64,000 nt of DNA from Ignavibacteria bacterium (GCA_947495975.1 CANMBE010000001.1:176964-240963), one strand, 5' to 3'; shown: positions 9,389 to 20,027, numbered from the stretch's first letter. A program made the numbers and translations. Notes: generated from the letters alone by a model not told the origin.

Positions 9389-9979
9389 ATGCAGAATCAA
9401 CTTGTGCCGATGGTGGTTGAACAGACGAGCCGCGGTGAACGTGCGTATGACATTTATTCGCGGCTTCTTAAAGAGCGAATCATATTTATCGGCACTCCGA
9501 TCGATGATTATGTTGCAAGTCTTACCATTGCTCAACTTTTGTTTTTGCAAAGTGAAGATCCCAGCAAGGACATTTCAGTCTATATCAACTCTCCTGGTGG
9601 AAGCGTATCTGCAGGATTGGCGATTTATGACACGATGCAATTTGTAAAGCCAGACATTTCTACAATATGTGTTGGCATGGCTGCTTCTATGGCACAAGTT
9701 CTGTTGTGTGCTGGTGCTAGCGGGAAGCGCTTTGCGTTGCCGAACTCGCGCATCATGATGCACCAACCTCTTGGTGGTACGCAGGGTCAGGCAACGGATA
9801 TTGAGATATACACAAAAGAGATGCTTCGCATTCGTGATACTCTCTACGCTATCATCTCAAAGCACACAGGCAAAGACTATGAGACCATTAAGAAAGATGC
9901 CGACCGCGATAATTATATGTCGCCGCAGGAAGCATTGAATTACGGTCTGATTGATAAGATCTTGGAGCGCACTTCCTGA
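9389..9979 (+). CDS. clpP: ATP-dependent Clp protease proteolytic subunit
   Basis: 196 residues. The serine-protease triad is visible as Ser100 (GMAASMAQ), His125 (MMHQPLGG) and Asp174 (ADRDNYMS), with the oxyanion SPGGS motif at 68-72. It forms the tetradecameric barrel that degrades substrates unfolded by ClpX. Length and order (tig-clpP-clpX) are standard for the family. Confidence 0.97.
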   Translation: MQNQLVPMVVEQTSRGERAYDIYSRLLKERIIFIGTPIDDYVASLTIAQLLFLQSEDPSKDISVYINSPGGSVSAGLAIYDTMQFVKPDISTICVGMAASMAQVLLCAGASGKRFALPNSRIMMHQPLGGTQGQATDIEIYTKEMLRIRDTLYAIISKHTGKDYETIKKDADRDNYMSPQEALNYGLIDKILERTS

Positions 9980-10057
9980 TCATTTGTTGGGATTAACACT
10001 GGACTGTCTGTCATTGCGGTGTTTTGCACTCACCAAAGGGTAGGCTTAAGGGGGAAC

Positions 10058-11335
10058 ATGAGCACGATCGACACGACAAATACCAGCCAACCTGAAGAAT
10101 TGCACTGCTCATTTTGTGGCCGCAGTTCGCGTGAGGTTGTTAGTCTGATCGCTGGCAAAGGTGTTTATATCTGCGACATTTGTGTCCAGAACTCGGTGGA
10201 AATTCTTCGCAAAAACCAACCAGCACAAACTCTCCGCTCAGATGTGAAGACCCTTCCACGTCCGTCTGAAATCAAGCGTCAGCTAGACAGTCACGTTATT
10301 GGCCAAACACATGCAAAAGAAGTTCTTTCAGTTGCGGTGTACAATCACTACAAGCGTATTCAGGCTGAGAATCTCGTTAGTGCGTTTGATGACGTTGAAA
10401 TTGAAAAGAGCAACATCCTTATTCTCGGACCAACAGGCACAGGCAAGACGCTCCTGGCGCAAACGCTTGCAAGAATCCTAGATGTACCTTTCGCCATTGC
10501 AGATGCAACCACGCTTACAGAAGCCGGCTATGTTGGGGATGATGTTGAGTCAATCATCGTTAACCTTTTACAAAATGCCGACTACAACGTGGAACGCGCC
10601 GAGCGAGGCATCATCTATGTTGACGAAGTTGACAAGATTACTCGCAAGAGCGACTCCGCATCTATAACACGTGATGTTTCTGGCGAAGGTGTACAGCAAG
10701 GGCTTTTGAAGATCCTTGAAGGCACTATTGCGGGAATTCCGCCGAAGGGTGGCCGCAAACATCCAGAGCAGCCTCTTATCTACGTTAACACGCGCAACAT
10801 CCTCTTCATTTGTGGTGGTGCATTTGAAGGCCTAGAAAAGATTATCGCACGCAGGAAGCGTCCATCTACCATGGGCTTCATGGCTCAGACACCAGCAACC
10901 GTGGAAGAATCTAGCGAGCTGCTCCGCACAGTAGAGCCAGAAGACCTTATGCACTTTGGTTTTATTCCTGAGTTCATTGGCCGCCTGCCGGTAATTACCG
11001 CGCTAGATCCGTTGAGTGACGAAGCAATGCTAGACATACTTACGAATCCGCGGAATGCGATTGTGAAGCAATACCAAAAGCTCATGCTGCTCGAGGGCAT
11101 TGAACTTCAGTTTGAGCACGAATCGTTGTTGCGAATCGTAGCAAAAGCTAAGGGGCGCAAAACCGGTGCCCGCGCACTGCGTGGCGTGATGGAAGAAGTG
11201 ATGAACCCAATCATGTACATGTTGCCTGATGCAGGTAGTGTACGCAAATGCGTCATAACCAGCGAAGTAGTTGACCGCGGAGCGGCACCACTTCTGGAGT
11301 TAAGCGAGCAAGCCCCTGCACGTGGCCTGGCCTAA
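10058..11335 (+). CDS. clpX: ATP-dependent Clp protease ATP-binding subunit ClpX
   Basis: 425 residues from the ATG at 10058, preceded by an AGGGGG site; an upstream in-frame GTG at 10019 is less likely. It has an N-terminal C4 zinc-binding domain (Cys17, Cys20, Cys39, Cys42), Walker A GPTGTGKT at 124-131, the GYVG pore loop and a VDEVDKI Walker B. It unfolds tagged proteins and feeds them to ClpP. It lies 78 bp after clpP and ends 19 bp before the convergent DUF1501 gene. Confidence 0.97.
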   Translation: MSTIDTTNTSQPEELHCSFCGRSSREVVSLIAGKGVYICDICVQNSVEILRKNQPAQTLRSDVKTLPRPSEIKRQLDSHVIGQTHAKEVLSVAVYNHYKRIQAENLVSAFDDVEIEKSNILILGPTGTGKTLLAQTLARILDVPFAIADATTLTEAGYVGDDVESIIVNLLQNADYNVERAERGIIYVDEVDKITRKSDSASITRDVSGEGVQQGLLKILEGTIAGIPPKGGRKHPEQPLIYVNTRNILFICGGAFEGLEKIIARRKRPSTMGFMAQTPATVEESSELLRTVEPEDLMHFGFIPEFIGRLPVITALDPLSDEAMLDILTNPRNAIVKQYQKLMLLEGIELQFEHESLLRIVAKAKGRKTGARALRGVMEEVMNPIMYMLPDAGSVRKCVITSEVVDRGAAPLLELSEQAPARGLA

Positions 11336-11354
11336 GACCGAGAGCTTGTAGGAC

Positions 11355-12959
11355 TTATCGAACAACCACCATGGCCTGCATCCGGCGATCGCCGTTAGCA
11401 CGCAATTGCACCATATACGTTCCACTCGGCAGACCGTTCACAACAAATGCTTGTTGATAGTCTCCCGCTGTCTGTTCGCCGTTAACGAGCGTTGCAACGT
11501 GGAATCCTATGCTATCATAGACATCCAGAGTAACGTGTTGTGAAACATTCAACGTATAACGAATCTTTGTTTCGGTGCGCACGGGATTGGGTGCGATAGG
11601 GTCAAATTTGAATGTCTCAGCAGTTTGAGAATCATCCACACTCGTAGTTGATGACTTTATCACTCGCACTGTTTTGAAATCTTCAAAGAGCACATTGCGA
11701 ATCACCGCTGGCTCTGCACCAAACCACTGCTCAAGCACACTCGCATAGATCTGGCGGAAATCATGTTGCATCTTGAGATTGCCATTATCAAGATCTGTCA
11801 AGCTTGGATTGGTTCCAAGAATCCCGTCTTGCACTGGGATGCCGAAGAAGAACAATGGAGCTGCCGTACCGTGGTCGGTTCCAAGGCTTTGGTTTGACGC
11901 AACACGTCTGCCAAATTCCGAGAACGTCATAGATACAACGCGTTCACCAACACCCAAGGCCTCTATATCTTTTTGAAATGCAGATACTGCGTCTGAAACT
12001 TGTGTTAACAGACCAGCATGTGCACCAATGGCTGAATCAGATGCATCTACTTGCGATGCATGTGTATCAAACCCGTTCATCTGCACTACGTATACACGAG
12101 TCTTCAGACCACCCGCAATGAGTCGTGCAACAATCTTCAATTGATCTGCTAGTCGATTTGCCGTTGGATACGTTTCAATGTTTTGTGCTTTGTCTGCGGC
12201 GGCTTTAATGACAGTTGAAAACTGCATTGCCTTTGTCTGCACACCGCGCACATACGTAATGTTCTCTGCTGCATAACGTCCGGAAGGAAGATCTGAACCA
12301 GGCTCATCTGAGCCGCTCACAAGACGATAGAATGATTCAGGGTCTTGGAGAGCAATGCCCATCGATTGGTGGTTGAGTCCGGTAAGTGAGAGGCTCACCA
12401 CTGCCGACATCTGGATTGCAATCGGATCCGGCATTGTGGAATTAGGATATCCCTCAGGATAGTTTGGATATTCTCCATTGAGATATCGTCCAAGCCAACC
12501 AGTTGTCTCGTTTACATTGGAAGCACTACCGCTCATCCACACATCAGTTGACCGAAAGTGTGAAAGGTTTGGATTTGGATATGTAACACCTTGAACGAGA
12601 TTAACTTTCTTCTGATTCCAGAGTTGGTGAACTCCCGTCATTGCAGGGTGGATACCTACATCATCGCGCAACTTGAGAACCTTATCTTCTGGTATTGCGA
12701 TGTTGCTGCGGAGCCCCTTATACGTTCCGTATTCGCTTAGCGGAATCACTGTGTTCAAACCGTCATTACCACCGTTGAGCTGAATGAGAACAAGAACGTG
12801 ATCCGATTCTGTTTCTACGTTAAACAGGTCGTGAAGTGCTGGCCCATCAAATGCTTGAAGTGGTAGGCCGTTCATAATCATCGGCAAAGCCAACGCACCG
12901 GTTGTACGTGCGATGAATGACCTGCGATTGATTCCGTTTTTTGGGGTGTTGTTTTTCAT
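11355..12959 (-). CDS. DUF1501 secreted protein with Tat-like signal and T9SS sorting domain
   Basis: 534 residues from the ATG at 12959 (GAGG 8 nt upstream). The N-terminus carries a twin-arginine motif (NRRSFIA) before a hydrophobic stretch, so Tat export is likely. The body is the DUF1501 alkaline-phosphatase-like fold: QLNGGNDGLNTV near the start, MNGFDTHASQ in the middle and FSEFGRR ... GTDHGTA after it. The last 80 residues (PIAPNPVRTETKIRYTL ... LPSGTYMVQLRANG) are a T9SS type A sorting domain. It lies 10 bp after the DUF1800 gene; the two families are often paired and are thought to act together on an exported substrate, but no activity is established. Confidence 0.88.
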   Translation of the reverse strand: MKNNTPKNGINRRSFIARTTGALALPMIMNGLPLQAFDGPALHDLFNVETESDHVLVLIQLNGGNDGLNTVIPLSEYGTYKGLRSNIAIPEDKVLKLRDDVGIHPAMTGVHQLWNQKKVNLVQGVTYPNPNLSHFRSTDVWMSGSASNVNETTGWLGRYLNGEYPNYPEGYPNSTMPDPIAIQMSAVVSLSLTGLNHQSMGIALQDPESFYRLVSGSDEPGSDLPSGRYAAENITYVRGVQTKAMQFSTVIKAAADKAQNIETYPTANRLADQLKIVARLIAGGLKTRVYVVQMNGFDTHASQVDASDSAIGAHAGLLTQVSDAVSAFQKDIEALGVGERVVSMTFSEFGRRVASNQSLGTDHGTAAPLFFFGIPVQDGILGTNPSLTDLDNGNLKMQHDFRQIYASVLEQWFGAEPAVIRNVLFEDFKTVRVIKSSTTSVDDSQTAETFKFDPIAPNPVRTETKIRYTLNVSQHVTLDVYDSIGFHVATLVNGEQTAGDYQQAFVVNGLPSGTYMVQLRANGDRRMQAMVVVR

Positions 12960-12969
12960 GATCAGATCC

Positions 12970-14664
12970 TCATCCAATTTGAAATTCCGCCATGCGGAAC
13001 ATGTATTTGAACAACCGATCAAGATTCATCTTAACGGCGTTGCGGGCAGGCACATTTGTCTGATTTGTGAAGTAGGCGTCCCATACATCGGCCCATTCAT
13101 AATAACGGCCACCATTCATCAATACTTCTTCAGCAAGCATAAGTCTCGTTTCTACCGAGAAAGGAACCGCAAAGAAGACCTCGTTGATGTGATCAATCAA
13201 CTTCAGTGAATCAGACACGTCAGTAAATGCCTTTACGAATTCGGGAGTATCGAGAATTGGCTTACGGCCAAGTGTATTGTTATTGACAAGCAGTGCATCT
13301 CCAAAACCGTTTCGGAGCGGCAACGTAGCTGTTGAGAGCCACGTACGGTAAAAGTCGGGAGTTTGGTAATACGCTTCCCAGCCAGCAACGCTGTCGGGCT
13401 CGTTTAGGTCCATCTGCAATGCTGAGAGTGTGCCAACAAAAGATTGATAGAATCTGTTGTTCTGCGTAGGGTCAGTAGGGGGCGTCCACGTTGTAATCGT
13501 ACGCATGAGACCGATCACCATGTCTGCTGGACTGCGCAATTGGGCGCCCCGTATACCAGCGTCAAAGAAGTGGTCTGATGCGAGAAGTTTGCGAACAATA
13601 GGGCCAACAACAAAGCCACTCTGCTTGAGTTCGGTGGCAAGGGGTACAATGATATCCCGTTGAATCTCTTCAGTGATTTCGCTGTTAACGAACCATCGAT
13701 AAAGCTTGCCCACGATGTACTGAGACGTTGCGTTCTGCCCAAAGATCATGTCGAGCATTTCGTTTAACTCCTCGAGGCCGCCATTAACACCTGTTCGCCC
13801 CTTAATCACCTTGTTACCATAACGGACTGAGAACTGTTTGTCTGCTGTGTCATGGTTATTCGTGATAAACATCACGTTAGGATTATCAGCGAACATAGGT
13901 GGGTTCTTAGGCTCGTTGTCTCGGAGGTCCTTATCACCAGCAACCACCGTGATATCGCGTTGACCAAATTCGCGCCATCCCGTTAGAACCTTCGAAGCAG
14001 CACGAACATCTTGCTCAGTGTAGTTGGTATAATCTCCTTGAGATATCTCAGGACCTTTGCCAATTGTAAAGAGCTCCTGAAGCTCACGACCATAGTTTTC
14101 GTTTGGACTGCCCTTCGTGTTTGAGTTTCCATTGAGAAAGCGCAACATGGCCGCATCAAGAGTTACCCTTCGTGCCATATCCTTAAAATTGCCAAAGGCA
14201 TTTGCTCTGAGGTATGATAGCAAATTGTGCGAGAAGATGCCGTTCTGCACAGTTGTCATCTGTGTTGCAAAGTGGTTTGACCAAAACAACATCAGCTTAT
14301 CATGGATAGAAACTGGTGCGTGAATCATGTTCTTCACCCACCATGACTTTGTGATACCGTTGTAAAAGCCGTTGCCCTTTTGGAGATCATAGGCCGTGGA
14401 GGTTGACGTGTCATTGGGGTCAGAGATTACTGCTGTCTTTGTCCAGACTTGGTTCTCATCCGGGATCCACTTGGAACCATCCACCGTGTTTGTAGGAGGG
14501 GTAGGTTTGGGAAGGGGCGTAAAAAGCTGGTTGAGGGTCTTGTCTAGCCCATCCGTGACCGCCGTAGTTACCTGCTCATTCGATGCCCCAAAAGCGGCTC
14601 TGCGTAGCAGATGCGCTGCTTCTGCCCGAGTCCACTGCCCCGTGTATGTCGTCAGCTTTGCCAT
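12970..14664 (-). CDS. DUF1800 family protein
   Basis: 564 residues. Family marks are the N-terminal AAHLLRRAAFGAS motif, HDKLMLFWSNHFAT near residue 120, NENYGRELQELFTIG near residue 190, then a YTEQDVRAASKVLTGW block. No clear signal peptide is visible at this start. It is the first gene of a two-gene unit with the DUF1501 protein. The activity of the family is unknown; it is usually co-encoded with DUF1501. Confidence 0.88.
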   Translation of the reverse strand: MAKLTTYTGQWTRAEAAHLLRRAAFGASNEQVTTAVTDGLDKTLNQLFTPLPKPTPPTNTVDGSKWIPDENQVWTKTAVISDPNDTSTSTAYDLQKGNGFYNGITKSWWVKNMIHAPVSIHDKLMLFWSNHFATQMTTVQNGIFSHNLLSYLRANAFGNFKDMARRVTLDAAMLRFLNGNSNTKGSPNENYGRELQELFTIGKGPEISQGDYTNYTEQDVRAASKVLTGWREFGQRDITVVAGDKDLRDNEPKNPPMFADNPNVMFITNNHDTADKQFSVRYGNKVIKGRTGVNGGLEELNEMLDMIFGQNATSQYIVGKLYRWFVNSEITEEIQRDIIVPLATELKQSGFVVGPIVRKLLASDHFFDAGIRGAQLRSPADMVIGLMRTITTWTPPTDPTQNNRFYQSFVGTLSALQMDLNEPDSVAGWEAYYQTPDFYRTWLSTATLPLRNGFGDALLVNNNTLGRKPILDTPEFVKAFTDVSDSLKLIDHINEVFFAVPFSVETRLMLAEEVLMNGGRYYEWADVWDAYFTNQTNVPARNAVKMNLDRLFKYMFRMAEFQIG

Positions 14665-14824
14665 GTCGTCCCCTGCTAAAGATGTCTCATTTTTCGTGGT
14701 TTCGCCAAACCCAGCCTCCGTGTCTTACGAGGCGAGCAGGTTTCATGCGGAATATACCTCGAAGAAGAGGATGGTTACTCGGTGCGAGATACGGAGATAC
14801 AAAATCAATCAACTCATCATCCCA

Positions 14825-15391
14825 TTAACTAACGAACCTCCGAGTGAGTCTCAGCATTTCTCCTTCATGAGCTACGAGATCTGCAGCTGTTGCGTTGATC
14901 ATCCGAACACGGCGGATATCAACAAAACTGATTCGATGCTTCACTATGCTACTCAAAAGGCAGAGCTCAATGTAGTTTGCCGCAAAGGCAATGTATTCAA
15001 GAGGAAGGGGCCTTCGGACGCTAAATCCTAGACTCTCAAGCGTTGTATTCGAAAGGAAATACATCGTACCGCGGAGCTTTGTCTTTTGGTCTACTTCGCC
15101 ATTCTTGATTGCTGTAATGAGCCCCTTCATACCTGCACCAAGGTGGGCCATAAGAACGTGCTGACTAACGCGGCGTTGAGAGAAAAAGTCCCAGGTGGTG
15201 CCCAGATGTAGTTCCAGTCTACACCGTCCAAACGGCTGCGTAAAGAACATGGGCGAATAATATCTATAGAGGCCAAGCTTACGAAGCAATGGTGTAGTAA
15301 TCCACCGACCGATGCGGAACACCACTATGGCTCCACAGGCCCAAGCAAAACTGATTCCAATGGCTGCAAGGATCACGGGTGCAAGTTCCAA
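14825..15391 (-). CDS. Conserved-looking membrane-anchored protein, unknown
   Basis: 188 residues from a TTG at 15391 with no strong ribosome-binding site, so the start is uncertain. One N-terminal membrane helix (about residues 5-27) is followed by a soluble domain with a YYSPMFFTQPFGRCRLELHLG segment and a basic C-terminus. I do not recognise the family. It is divergent from the P-type ATPase gene, 82 bp away. Confidence 0.55.
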   Translation of the reverse strand: MELAPVILAAIGISFAWACGAIVVFRIGRWITTPLLRKLGLYRYYSPMFFTQPFGRCRLELHLGTTWDFFSQRRVSQHVLMAHLGAGMKGLITAIKNGEVDQKTKLRGTMYFLSNTTLESLGFSVRRPLPLEYIAFAANYIELCLLSSIVKHRISFVDIRRVRMINATAADLVAHEGEMLRLTRRFVS

Positions 15392-15461
15392 AAGGTCATG
15401 TTATCGCAGTGTGACATCCACCTTAAGAAACTGTAACGACATCACAACATTCACACTGGGC

Positions 15462-15469
15462 TAGATTTG
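15462..15469 (+). promoter_or_regulatory. Candidate -7 promoter element TAGATTTG
   Basis: Exact match to TAnnTTTG, ending four bases before the ATG of the P-type ATPase. With a start site 5-7 bases downstream, the transcript would have no leader. No Shine-Dalgarno is visible, which agrees. Confidence 0.5.
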
Positions 15470-15473
15470 TATT

Positions 15474-17675
15474 ATGTCAAAGACGCTTGGCACAATTACT
15501 CTAGAGAATACTCTTACTCCGTTCAACATCGTGAACGCTGTGTTAGTGTCGGTTCTCATGATTGTCTACACGCTCAATGACGATCCGCGCCTCGTACTCG
15601 ATTCCGTTGGTGTGATCATCGTTATTCTTGCAAACACGCTCATTGCCATTACTCAAGAGTGGAGAGCGCACCGTACGCTCGAAACAGCTGTTGTATCCGT
15701 TGACTCTCTCTCGATAGACGTTGGTGATTCAATCACGATTTGCCGCGGAGACGTCATTCGTGCCGACGGAAGGGTAACGGCCACTGACGCATGTGAGCTT
15801 GATACATCGTTACTCACGGGTGAATCCAATCCATTGGCCCTGAATGTTGGAGACATGATCTATGCCGGCACCTATTGTGTAGCTGGAAGCGCAACACTCA
15901 TAGTAACGGCACTCGGACGAGAGACACTAGCGCATAAGATTGAAGCAACTGCCCGCAAGGTCGATCTTACATCATCGCCCTTACAACACACTGTGAACAG
16001 ACTCTTTCAATGGTCTTTTGCAATCGCTGTTGTGCTGGCAGCTATAGATGTCTCACTGGGTGCTACAACAATTGCTCACGACGTGGATCGCGTGCGGCGC
16101 GTTGCCACACTTCTTCTTGGGCTCATCCCTGAGGGGCTTGTCTTCTTCTCTACCCTCACGCTAACACTTGGACTGATTCGCATAGCTCAAAGAGGCGTTG
16201 TAGTGCAAAAGCTTGCTGCCCTTGAGTCTTTCTCCCGAGCAGAAGTAGTGTGCATGGATAAGACCGGCACGCTTACAATGAACAGACTGAAAGTAGAACA
16301 CGTCATTCCAATCAGTGGTAATTCTTTAGAATTTTGCAAGGGGCTTCTTGGCAGCTTCGCTCGATCAATAGGTGATGAGAGTCAGGTAGTTGATGCACTT
16401 CATGCATATGATCAATCAAATACATTCGCATCCATTGACAAGCGTGTTCCATTTTCTTCAGCTCGCAAGTATAGTTCGCTGTGGTTGCCCAATGGCTTGT
16501 GTTACACAGTAGGTGCAGCAGAGTCTGTCCTTACTACTGATCATCCGCGGTGGAAAGAAATCCAACAAACATCGATTGATGCAGGTATTGATGAGATGCG
16601 CACAATGGTGCTTGCTACAACATCAAACGGACACCCTGAAACAGGTGTTCACATGGAGCCCCTTTGCTGGATAGCCTTGGATGATGAGATTCGAGATGAA
16701 AGTGCTGCCACGCTGGAGCTCTTTGACCAAATGGGAATTCGCGTGATGATCCTAACTGGTGATGGGCCAGGCCCAGTGCAGTCACTGTTGCGTAGACTAG
16801 GAAGACCTTTTGTTGAGGCAGATGTGCAATCGCGCCTAACTCCCGATGGCAAGCAGGACATCATCCGCGAGTTGCGCAAGAAGCATCAGGTTGTCATGAT
16901 TGGTGATGGCGTCAATGACCTACCTGCAATAAAAGAAGCATCAGTAGGCATTGCTATGGCAGAGAGCGCACCTGTAACCAAGCTCGTAGCAGATGTAGTG
17001 CTTGAGCGCTCAACATTTGCTGAGTTTCCTGAAATGATCGCCGAAGGACGCGCTGCAGTTCGTACTGTACTTAGCGTAGCTAAACTTTTTCTTGCAAAGA
17101 ATCTTGTGCTTGTTGTGATGAATGCACTTGCGGCGATGAGCCTTTCACCGTATCCACTCACTCCACGCAGAGGTGCGCTCCTTAGTATCATTGGAGTTGG
17201 CATCCCTTCAATGTTCTTGGCTGCTACAGCTAAAGTGCGAACACGAACCTCTCATTTTATGAGCGAGTTACTTTTCTTTGTGCTCACTGCGGGCACATCT
17301 GCCGTGGTGTCTTCGCAAATTGCGTTGTTGATTCAAAGAAATGCCTCTGACCTTAACGATCACATGTTGTTTGCATTTCTCGGTAGCATTGTGTGGTCTT
17401 TTGTTGTAGTTGATGATCTGCCGCGCGATACGCGGATGTGGGCCATACTCGTTGCGGCTGTAAGTCTAGCCTCGGCTGTGTTGCTTGCCGTTTGGCCTGG
17501 TCTTGTTTTTCCATTCTCACTCCTTCAGCAGTTCTATGAGATTGGTATGTCCGGCACGTCAACATCAATCCATGTGCTCCTGAGCTGTGCTATTGGAATT
17601 GGCTGCTCGGTGTGTGGTCATGCAATCATGCGTTGGGTATCTTCGCACATGACTCATCAACGATCTGCAGCGTGA
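15474..17675 (+). CDS. Cation-transporting P-type ATPase, CtpE-like
   Basis: 733 residues. The P-type ATPase landmarks appear in order: TGES at 115-118 (actuator), LIPEGL at 217-222 in the fourth membrane helix, DKTGTLTMN with the phosphorylated Asp262, and GDGVNDLPAIKEA in the hinge. About four helices lie before and several after the catalytic part. PEGL rather than a CPC or PEAL motif resembles CtpE-type ATPases, for which calcium uptake has been proposed; the ion here is not proven. The stop overlaps the start of the next gene (GTGA), so the two are translationally coupled. Confidence 0.88.
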   Translation: MSKTLGTITLENTLTPFNIVNAVLVSVLMIVYTLNDDPRLVLDSVGVIIVILANTLIAITQEWRAHRTLETAVVSVDSLSIDVGDSITICRGDVIRADGRVTATDACELDTSLLTGESNPLALNVGDMIYAGTYCVAGSATLIVTALGRETLAHKIEATARKVDLTSSPLQHTVNRLFQWSFAIAVVLAAIDVSLGATTIAHDVDRVRRVATLLLGLIPEGLVFFSTLTLTLGLIRIAQRGVVVQKLAALESFSRAEVVCMDKTGTLTMNRLKVEHVIPISGNSLEFCKGLLGSFARSIGDESQVVDALHAYDQSNTFASIDKRVPFSSARKYSSLWLPNGLCYTVGAAESVLTTDHPRWKEIQQTSIDAGIDEMRTMVLATTSNGHPETGVHMEPLCWIALDDEIRDESAATLELFDQMGIRVMILTGDGPGPVQSLLRRLGRPFVEADVQSRLTPDGKQDIIRELRKKHQVVMIGDGVNDLPAIKEASVGIAMAESAPVTKLVADVVLERSTFAEFPEMIAEGRAAVRTVLSVAKLFLAKNLVLVVMNALAAMSLSPYPLTPRRGALLSIIGVGIPSMFLAATAKVRTRTSHFMSELLFFVLTAGTSAVVSSQIALLIQRNASDLNDHMLFAFLGSIVWSFVVVDDLPRDTRMWAILVAAVSLASAVLLAVWPGLVFPFSLLQQFYEIGMSGTSTSIHVLLSCAIGIGCSVCGHAIMRWVSSHMTHQRSAA

Positions 17676-19363
17676 GCCCCCTCCGAACACGAATTGTCTT
17701 AGTTCTCGTCTGCACAATTCTCTTCGTACCGTTTTTAGGCGGCGTACACCTTTTTGACTGGGACGAAGTCAACTTTGCTGAGTGCGCAAGAGAGATGATT
17801 GTAACGGGCGACTATTTGCATGTGCAGATTGATTTTCGTCCGTTCTATGAAAAGCCTCCGCTATTCATTTGGCTACAAGTACTGTCGATGAAGGTGTTTG
17901 GCGTAAACGAGTTTGCCGCCCGTTTCCCAACCGCTCTTGTAGGAATTGCCACTATCCTTGTTCTGTTCTCCATTGGTACTGAGGTACGAAGTCAACGATT
18001 TGGCACGCTTTGGTGTGTAGCCTATGTAGGCTCACTGCTTCCTCATTTCTATTTCCGCTCGGGCATCATTGATCCCTTGTTTAACCTTTTCATCTTTTTG
18101 GCTATATGGTTTATGAAGAAGGGGATAGGACAGAAGGGCCAAGGGTCCTTGGGAGTGGGGAGTGCAATGATAGCAGGTGTGTTCAGTGGGGCGGCGGTGA
18201 TGACGAAGGGACCTGTTGGGTTTGGTCTTGTAATGATGACAACCGTTATTGCGTGGTACGTACTACGAAAAGAAATGTCTTTTCCGTGGAGGCACGTGTT
18301 AGTGGTTACGGGCACAACAGTCTTCGTGGGGTCTCTATGGTATGTGGCTGAATACATTCAAAATGGACCAACCTTCATTATTGAAAATCTCACCTATCAG
18401 TTTCGATTGTTAACAACAGGCGAAGCCGGACACGAACAGCCATGGTACTACCACAGTCTTGTATTGCTCTTCGGATGTTATCCAGCATCCGCGTTTTTCC
18501 TAGGTGGTATGCGCAAGAGCAACGAAGAAGAAAATGCGCAACGTGCAATGCGCATCTGGATGACGGTACTCTTCTTCGTAGTTCTCGTTATGTTCTCCAT
18601 TGTAAAGACGAAGATCGTACACTACAGCTCGCTTACGTATTTGCCTATGACGTACTTGGCAGCACTTGCAATAGAGCGTTGGCTATCGGGCTCTCGCAGA
18701 TGGCCTTGGTACCAGTCCGTTGCAATTTTTACGCTATCAATTGTGATATGCGCTGTGACATGTGCGATACCGTTGGCGCTGATGCATCGCGATTGGTTAT
18801 TGACACTTTCACCTTTTAGAGATCAATTTCTTCGCGCGTCTCTTCAGCAAAACATTTCGTGGATAGGCATAGAGCCATATATCGCTTTCATCATATTTGC
18901 TGGCGCTATCCTTGCGTGGTTTTTTATGCGCAGGCAGAAGCCCCTTGCCGCCATCGGTATACTCTTTGGCAGTGTGGCAGTTTTTATAGCTCTCTACGTA
19001 CCACTTGCTGCACCACGCATCGAGGCCGTAACGCAAGGTTCAGCGATTGACTTTTACGAATCGCTACGAGGAAGAGATGTCTATGTAAAGCCTTTAACGA
19101 TGAAGAGCTACGCACATCTTTTCTACACCGAGAAGCCCTATGCATTGAGCGGTGCTGCAAAACATATCAGTGCTGACGACTGGGAGCCCTGGTTGCTCAA
19201 TGGCCCAATTGACCGACCCGCATATTTTGTCGCTAAAGTCAATGACGCCACGCCCTGGAGAGCGCATCCACATCTTCGCGTCTATCGTGAGGGAGGGGGC
19301 TTTGTAATTTTTGAAAGAATACCTATTTCTCTTCAACAGGACTCACTGCCCCGTAGCCACTGA
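17672..19363 (+). CDS. ArnT/PMT-like membrane glycosyltransferase
   Basis: 563 residues from the GTG at 17672, which overlaps the ATPase stop by four bases. It has about 11-12 membrane helices, and the first periplasmic loop carries FDWDEVNFAE, the acidic motif of polyprenyl-phosphate-sugar-dependent glycosyltransferases (GT39/GT83). An FYEKPPLFIW motif follows. Such enzymes move a sugar from a lipid-phosphate carrier to lipid A, proteins or glycans on the periplasmic side; the acceptor is unknown. The 3' end overlaps the convergent DUF1573 gene by 41 bp. Confidence 0.85.
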   Translation: MSPLRTRIVLVLVCTILFVPFLGGVHLFDWDEVNFAECAREMIVTGDYLHVQIDFRPFYEKPPLFIWLQVLSMKVFGVNEFAARFPTALVGIATILVLFSIGTEVRSQRFGTLWCVAYVGSLLPHFYFRSGIIDPLFNLFIFLAIWFMKKGIGQKGQGSLGVGSAMIAGVFSGAAVMTKGPVGFGLVMMTTVIAWYVLRKEMSFPWRHVLVVTGTTVFVGSLWYVAEYIQNGPTFIIENLTYQFRLLTTGEAGHEQPWYYHSLVLLFGCYPASAFFLGGMRKSNEEENAQRAMRIWMTVLFFVVLVMFSIVKTKIVHYSSLTYLPMTYLAALAIERWLSGSRRWPWYQSVAIFTLSIVICAVTCAIPLALMHRDWLLTLSPFRDQFLRASLQQNISWIGIEPYIAFIIFAGAILAWFFMRRQKPLAAIGILFGSVAVFIALYVPLAAPRIEAVTQGSAIDFYESLRGRDVYVKPLTMKSYAHLFYTEKPYALSGAAKHISADDWEPWLLNGPIDRPAYFVAKVNDATPWRAHPHLRVYREGGGFVIFERIPISLQQDSLPRSH

Positions 19364-20027
19364 GTTCTATGCGTTCGTATCCAAGAATAGTAGTCGTCAA
19401 GGTTGCTGTAACGTGAAATGATCCGGGCTTTGTTGGCACATACCGAAATTCAATGTCTGCTGATTTTCCCTTCGTTAGAACAATCGGTAGTGCTGTTACT
19501 ACGAGAAGCCCTTCTGAGGGGCTCAATGCATTGATTGTTGCTGTTGTATCGGCAAAGAGCGTTAGACGCACAATTGCTCTTGTGGGCTCACCAACTTTCA
19601 CCCGATCGAAGGCAAGAAAGCTGGAGGCCAGCTGAATTGGACGCTGAACGTCTACCTTTAGGCGCAACACACGAGCACCCAATGGATCATTTGAAAAGAC
19701 TGTTACATACTTTGAAAACAAGCCAGTGCCGGCCGGCAAATTGAGTGTGATGTTTATCGCCGATGCCTCCCCAGGGGCAAGTGTATCTCTCTCAAGAGGC
19801 GCACTCGTGCATCCACATTGCACCCGAACATTGGAGATAACAAGGACGCTATCCCCGGTGTTCTTAACTTCAACACGTGACGTTACAGACTGGGTCTCTG
19901 TACGTGGACCCAACGGCGTTACAGAACCCCAGTCTACCTCATCCTGCATCTCAAGTTTGGGCTGAGTCTTTGCGCAGTAGGCCGCAAATACAAACAAGAT
20001 GAGCACCACAACACGTAGTTTCCGCAT
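19323..20027 (-). CDS. DUF1573 (ASH-like) secreted protein
   Basis: About 234 residues from the ATG at 20027, chosen because a signal peptide (MRKLRVVVLILFVFAAYC) starts there and AAGGA lies 8 nt upstream. The DUF1573 hallmark NVRVQCGCTSAPLERDTLAPGE is followed by a second immunoglobulin-like half. The domain is common in exported Bacteroidota proteins and probably mediates binding; no enzyme motif is present. Its start codon lies inside, or next to, the start region of the divergent transglycosylase gene. Confidence 0.8.
   Translation of the reverse strand: MRKLRVVVLILFVFAAYCAKTQPKLEMQDEVDWGSVTPLGPRTETQSVTSRVEVKNTGDSVLVISNVRVQCGCTSAPLERDTLAPGEASAINITLNLPAGTGLFSKYVTVFSNDPLGARVLRLKVDVQRPIQLASSFLAFDRVKVGEPTRAIVRLTLFADTTATINALSPSEGLLVVTALPIVLTKGKSADIEFRYVPTKPGSFHVTATLTTTILGYERIELSGYGAVSPVEEK

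Noticed and set aside
14396..15031. 211-codon plus-strand frame across the DUF1800 start
   Set aside because: Antisense to two minus-strand genes; no recognisable domain or start signal.
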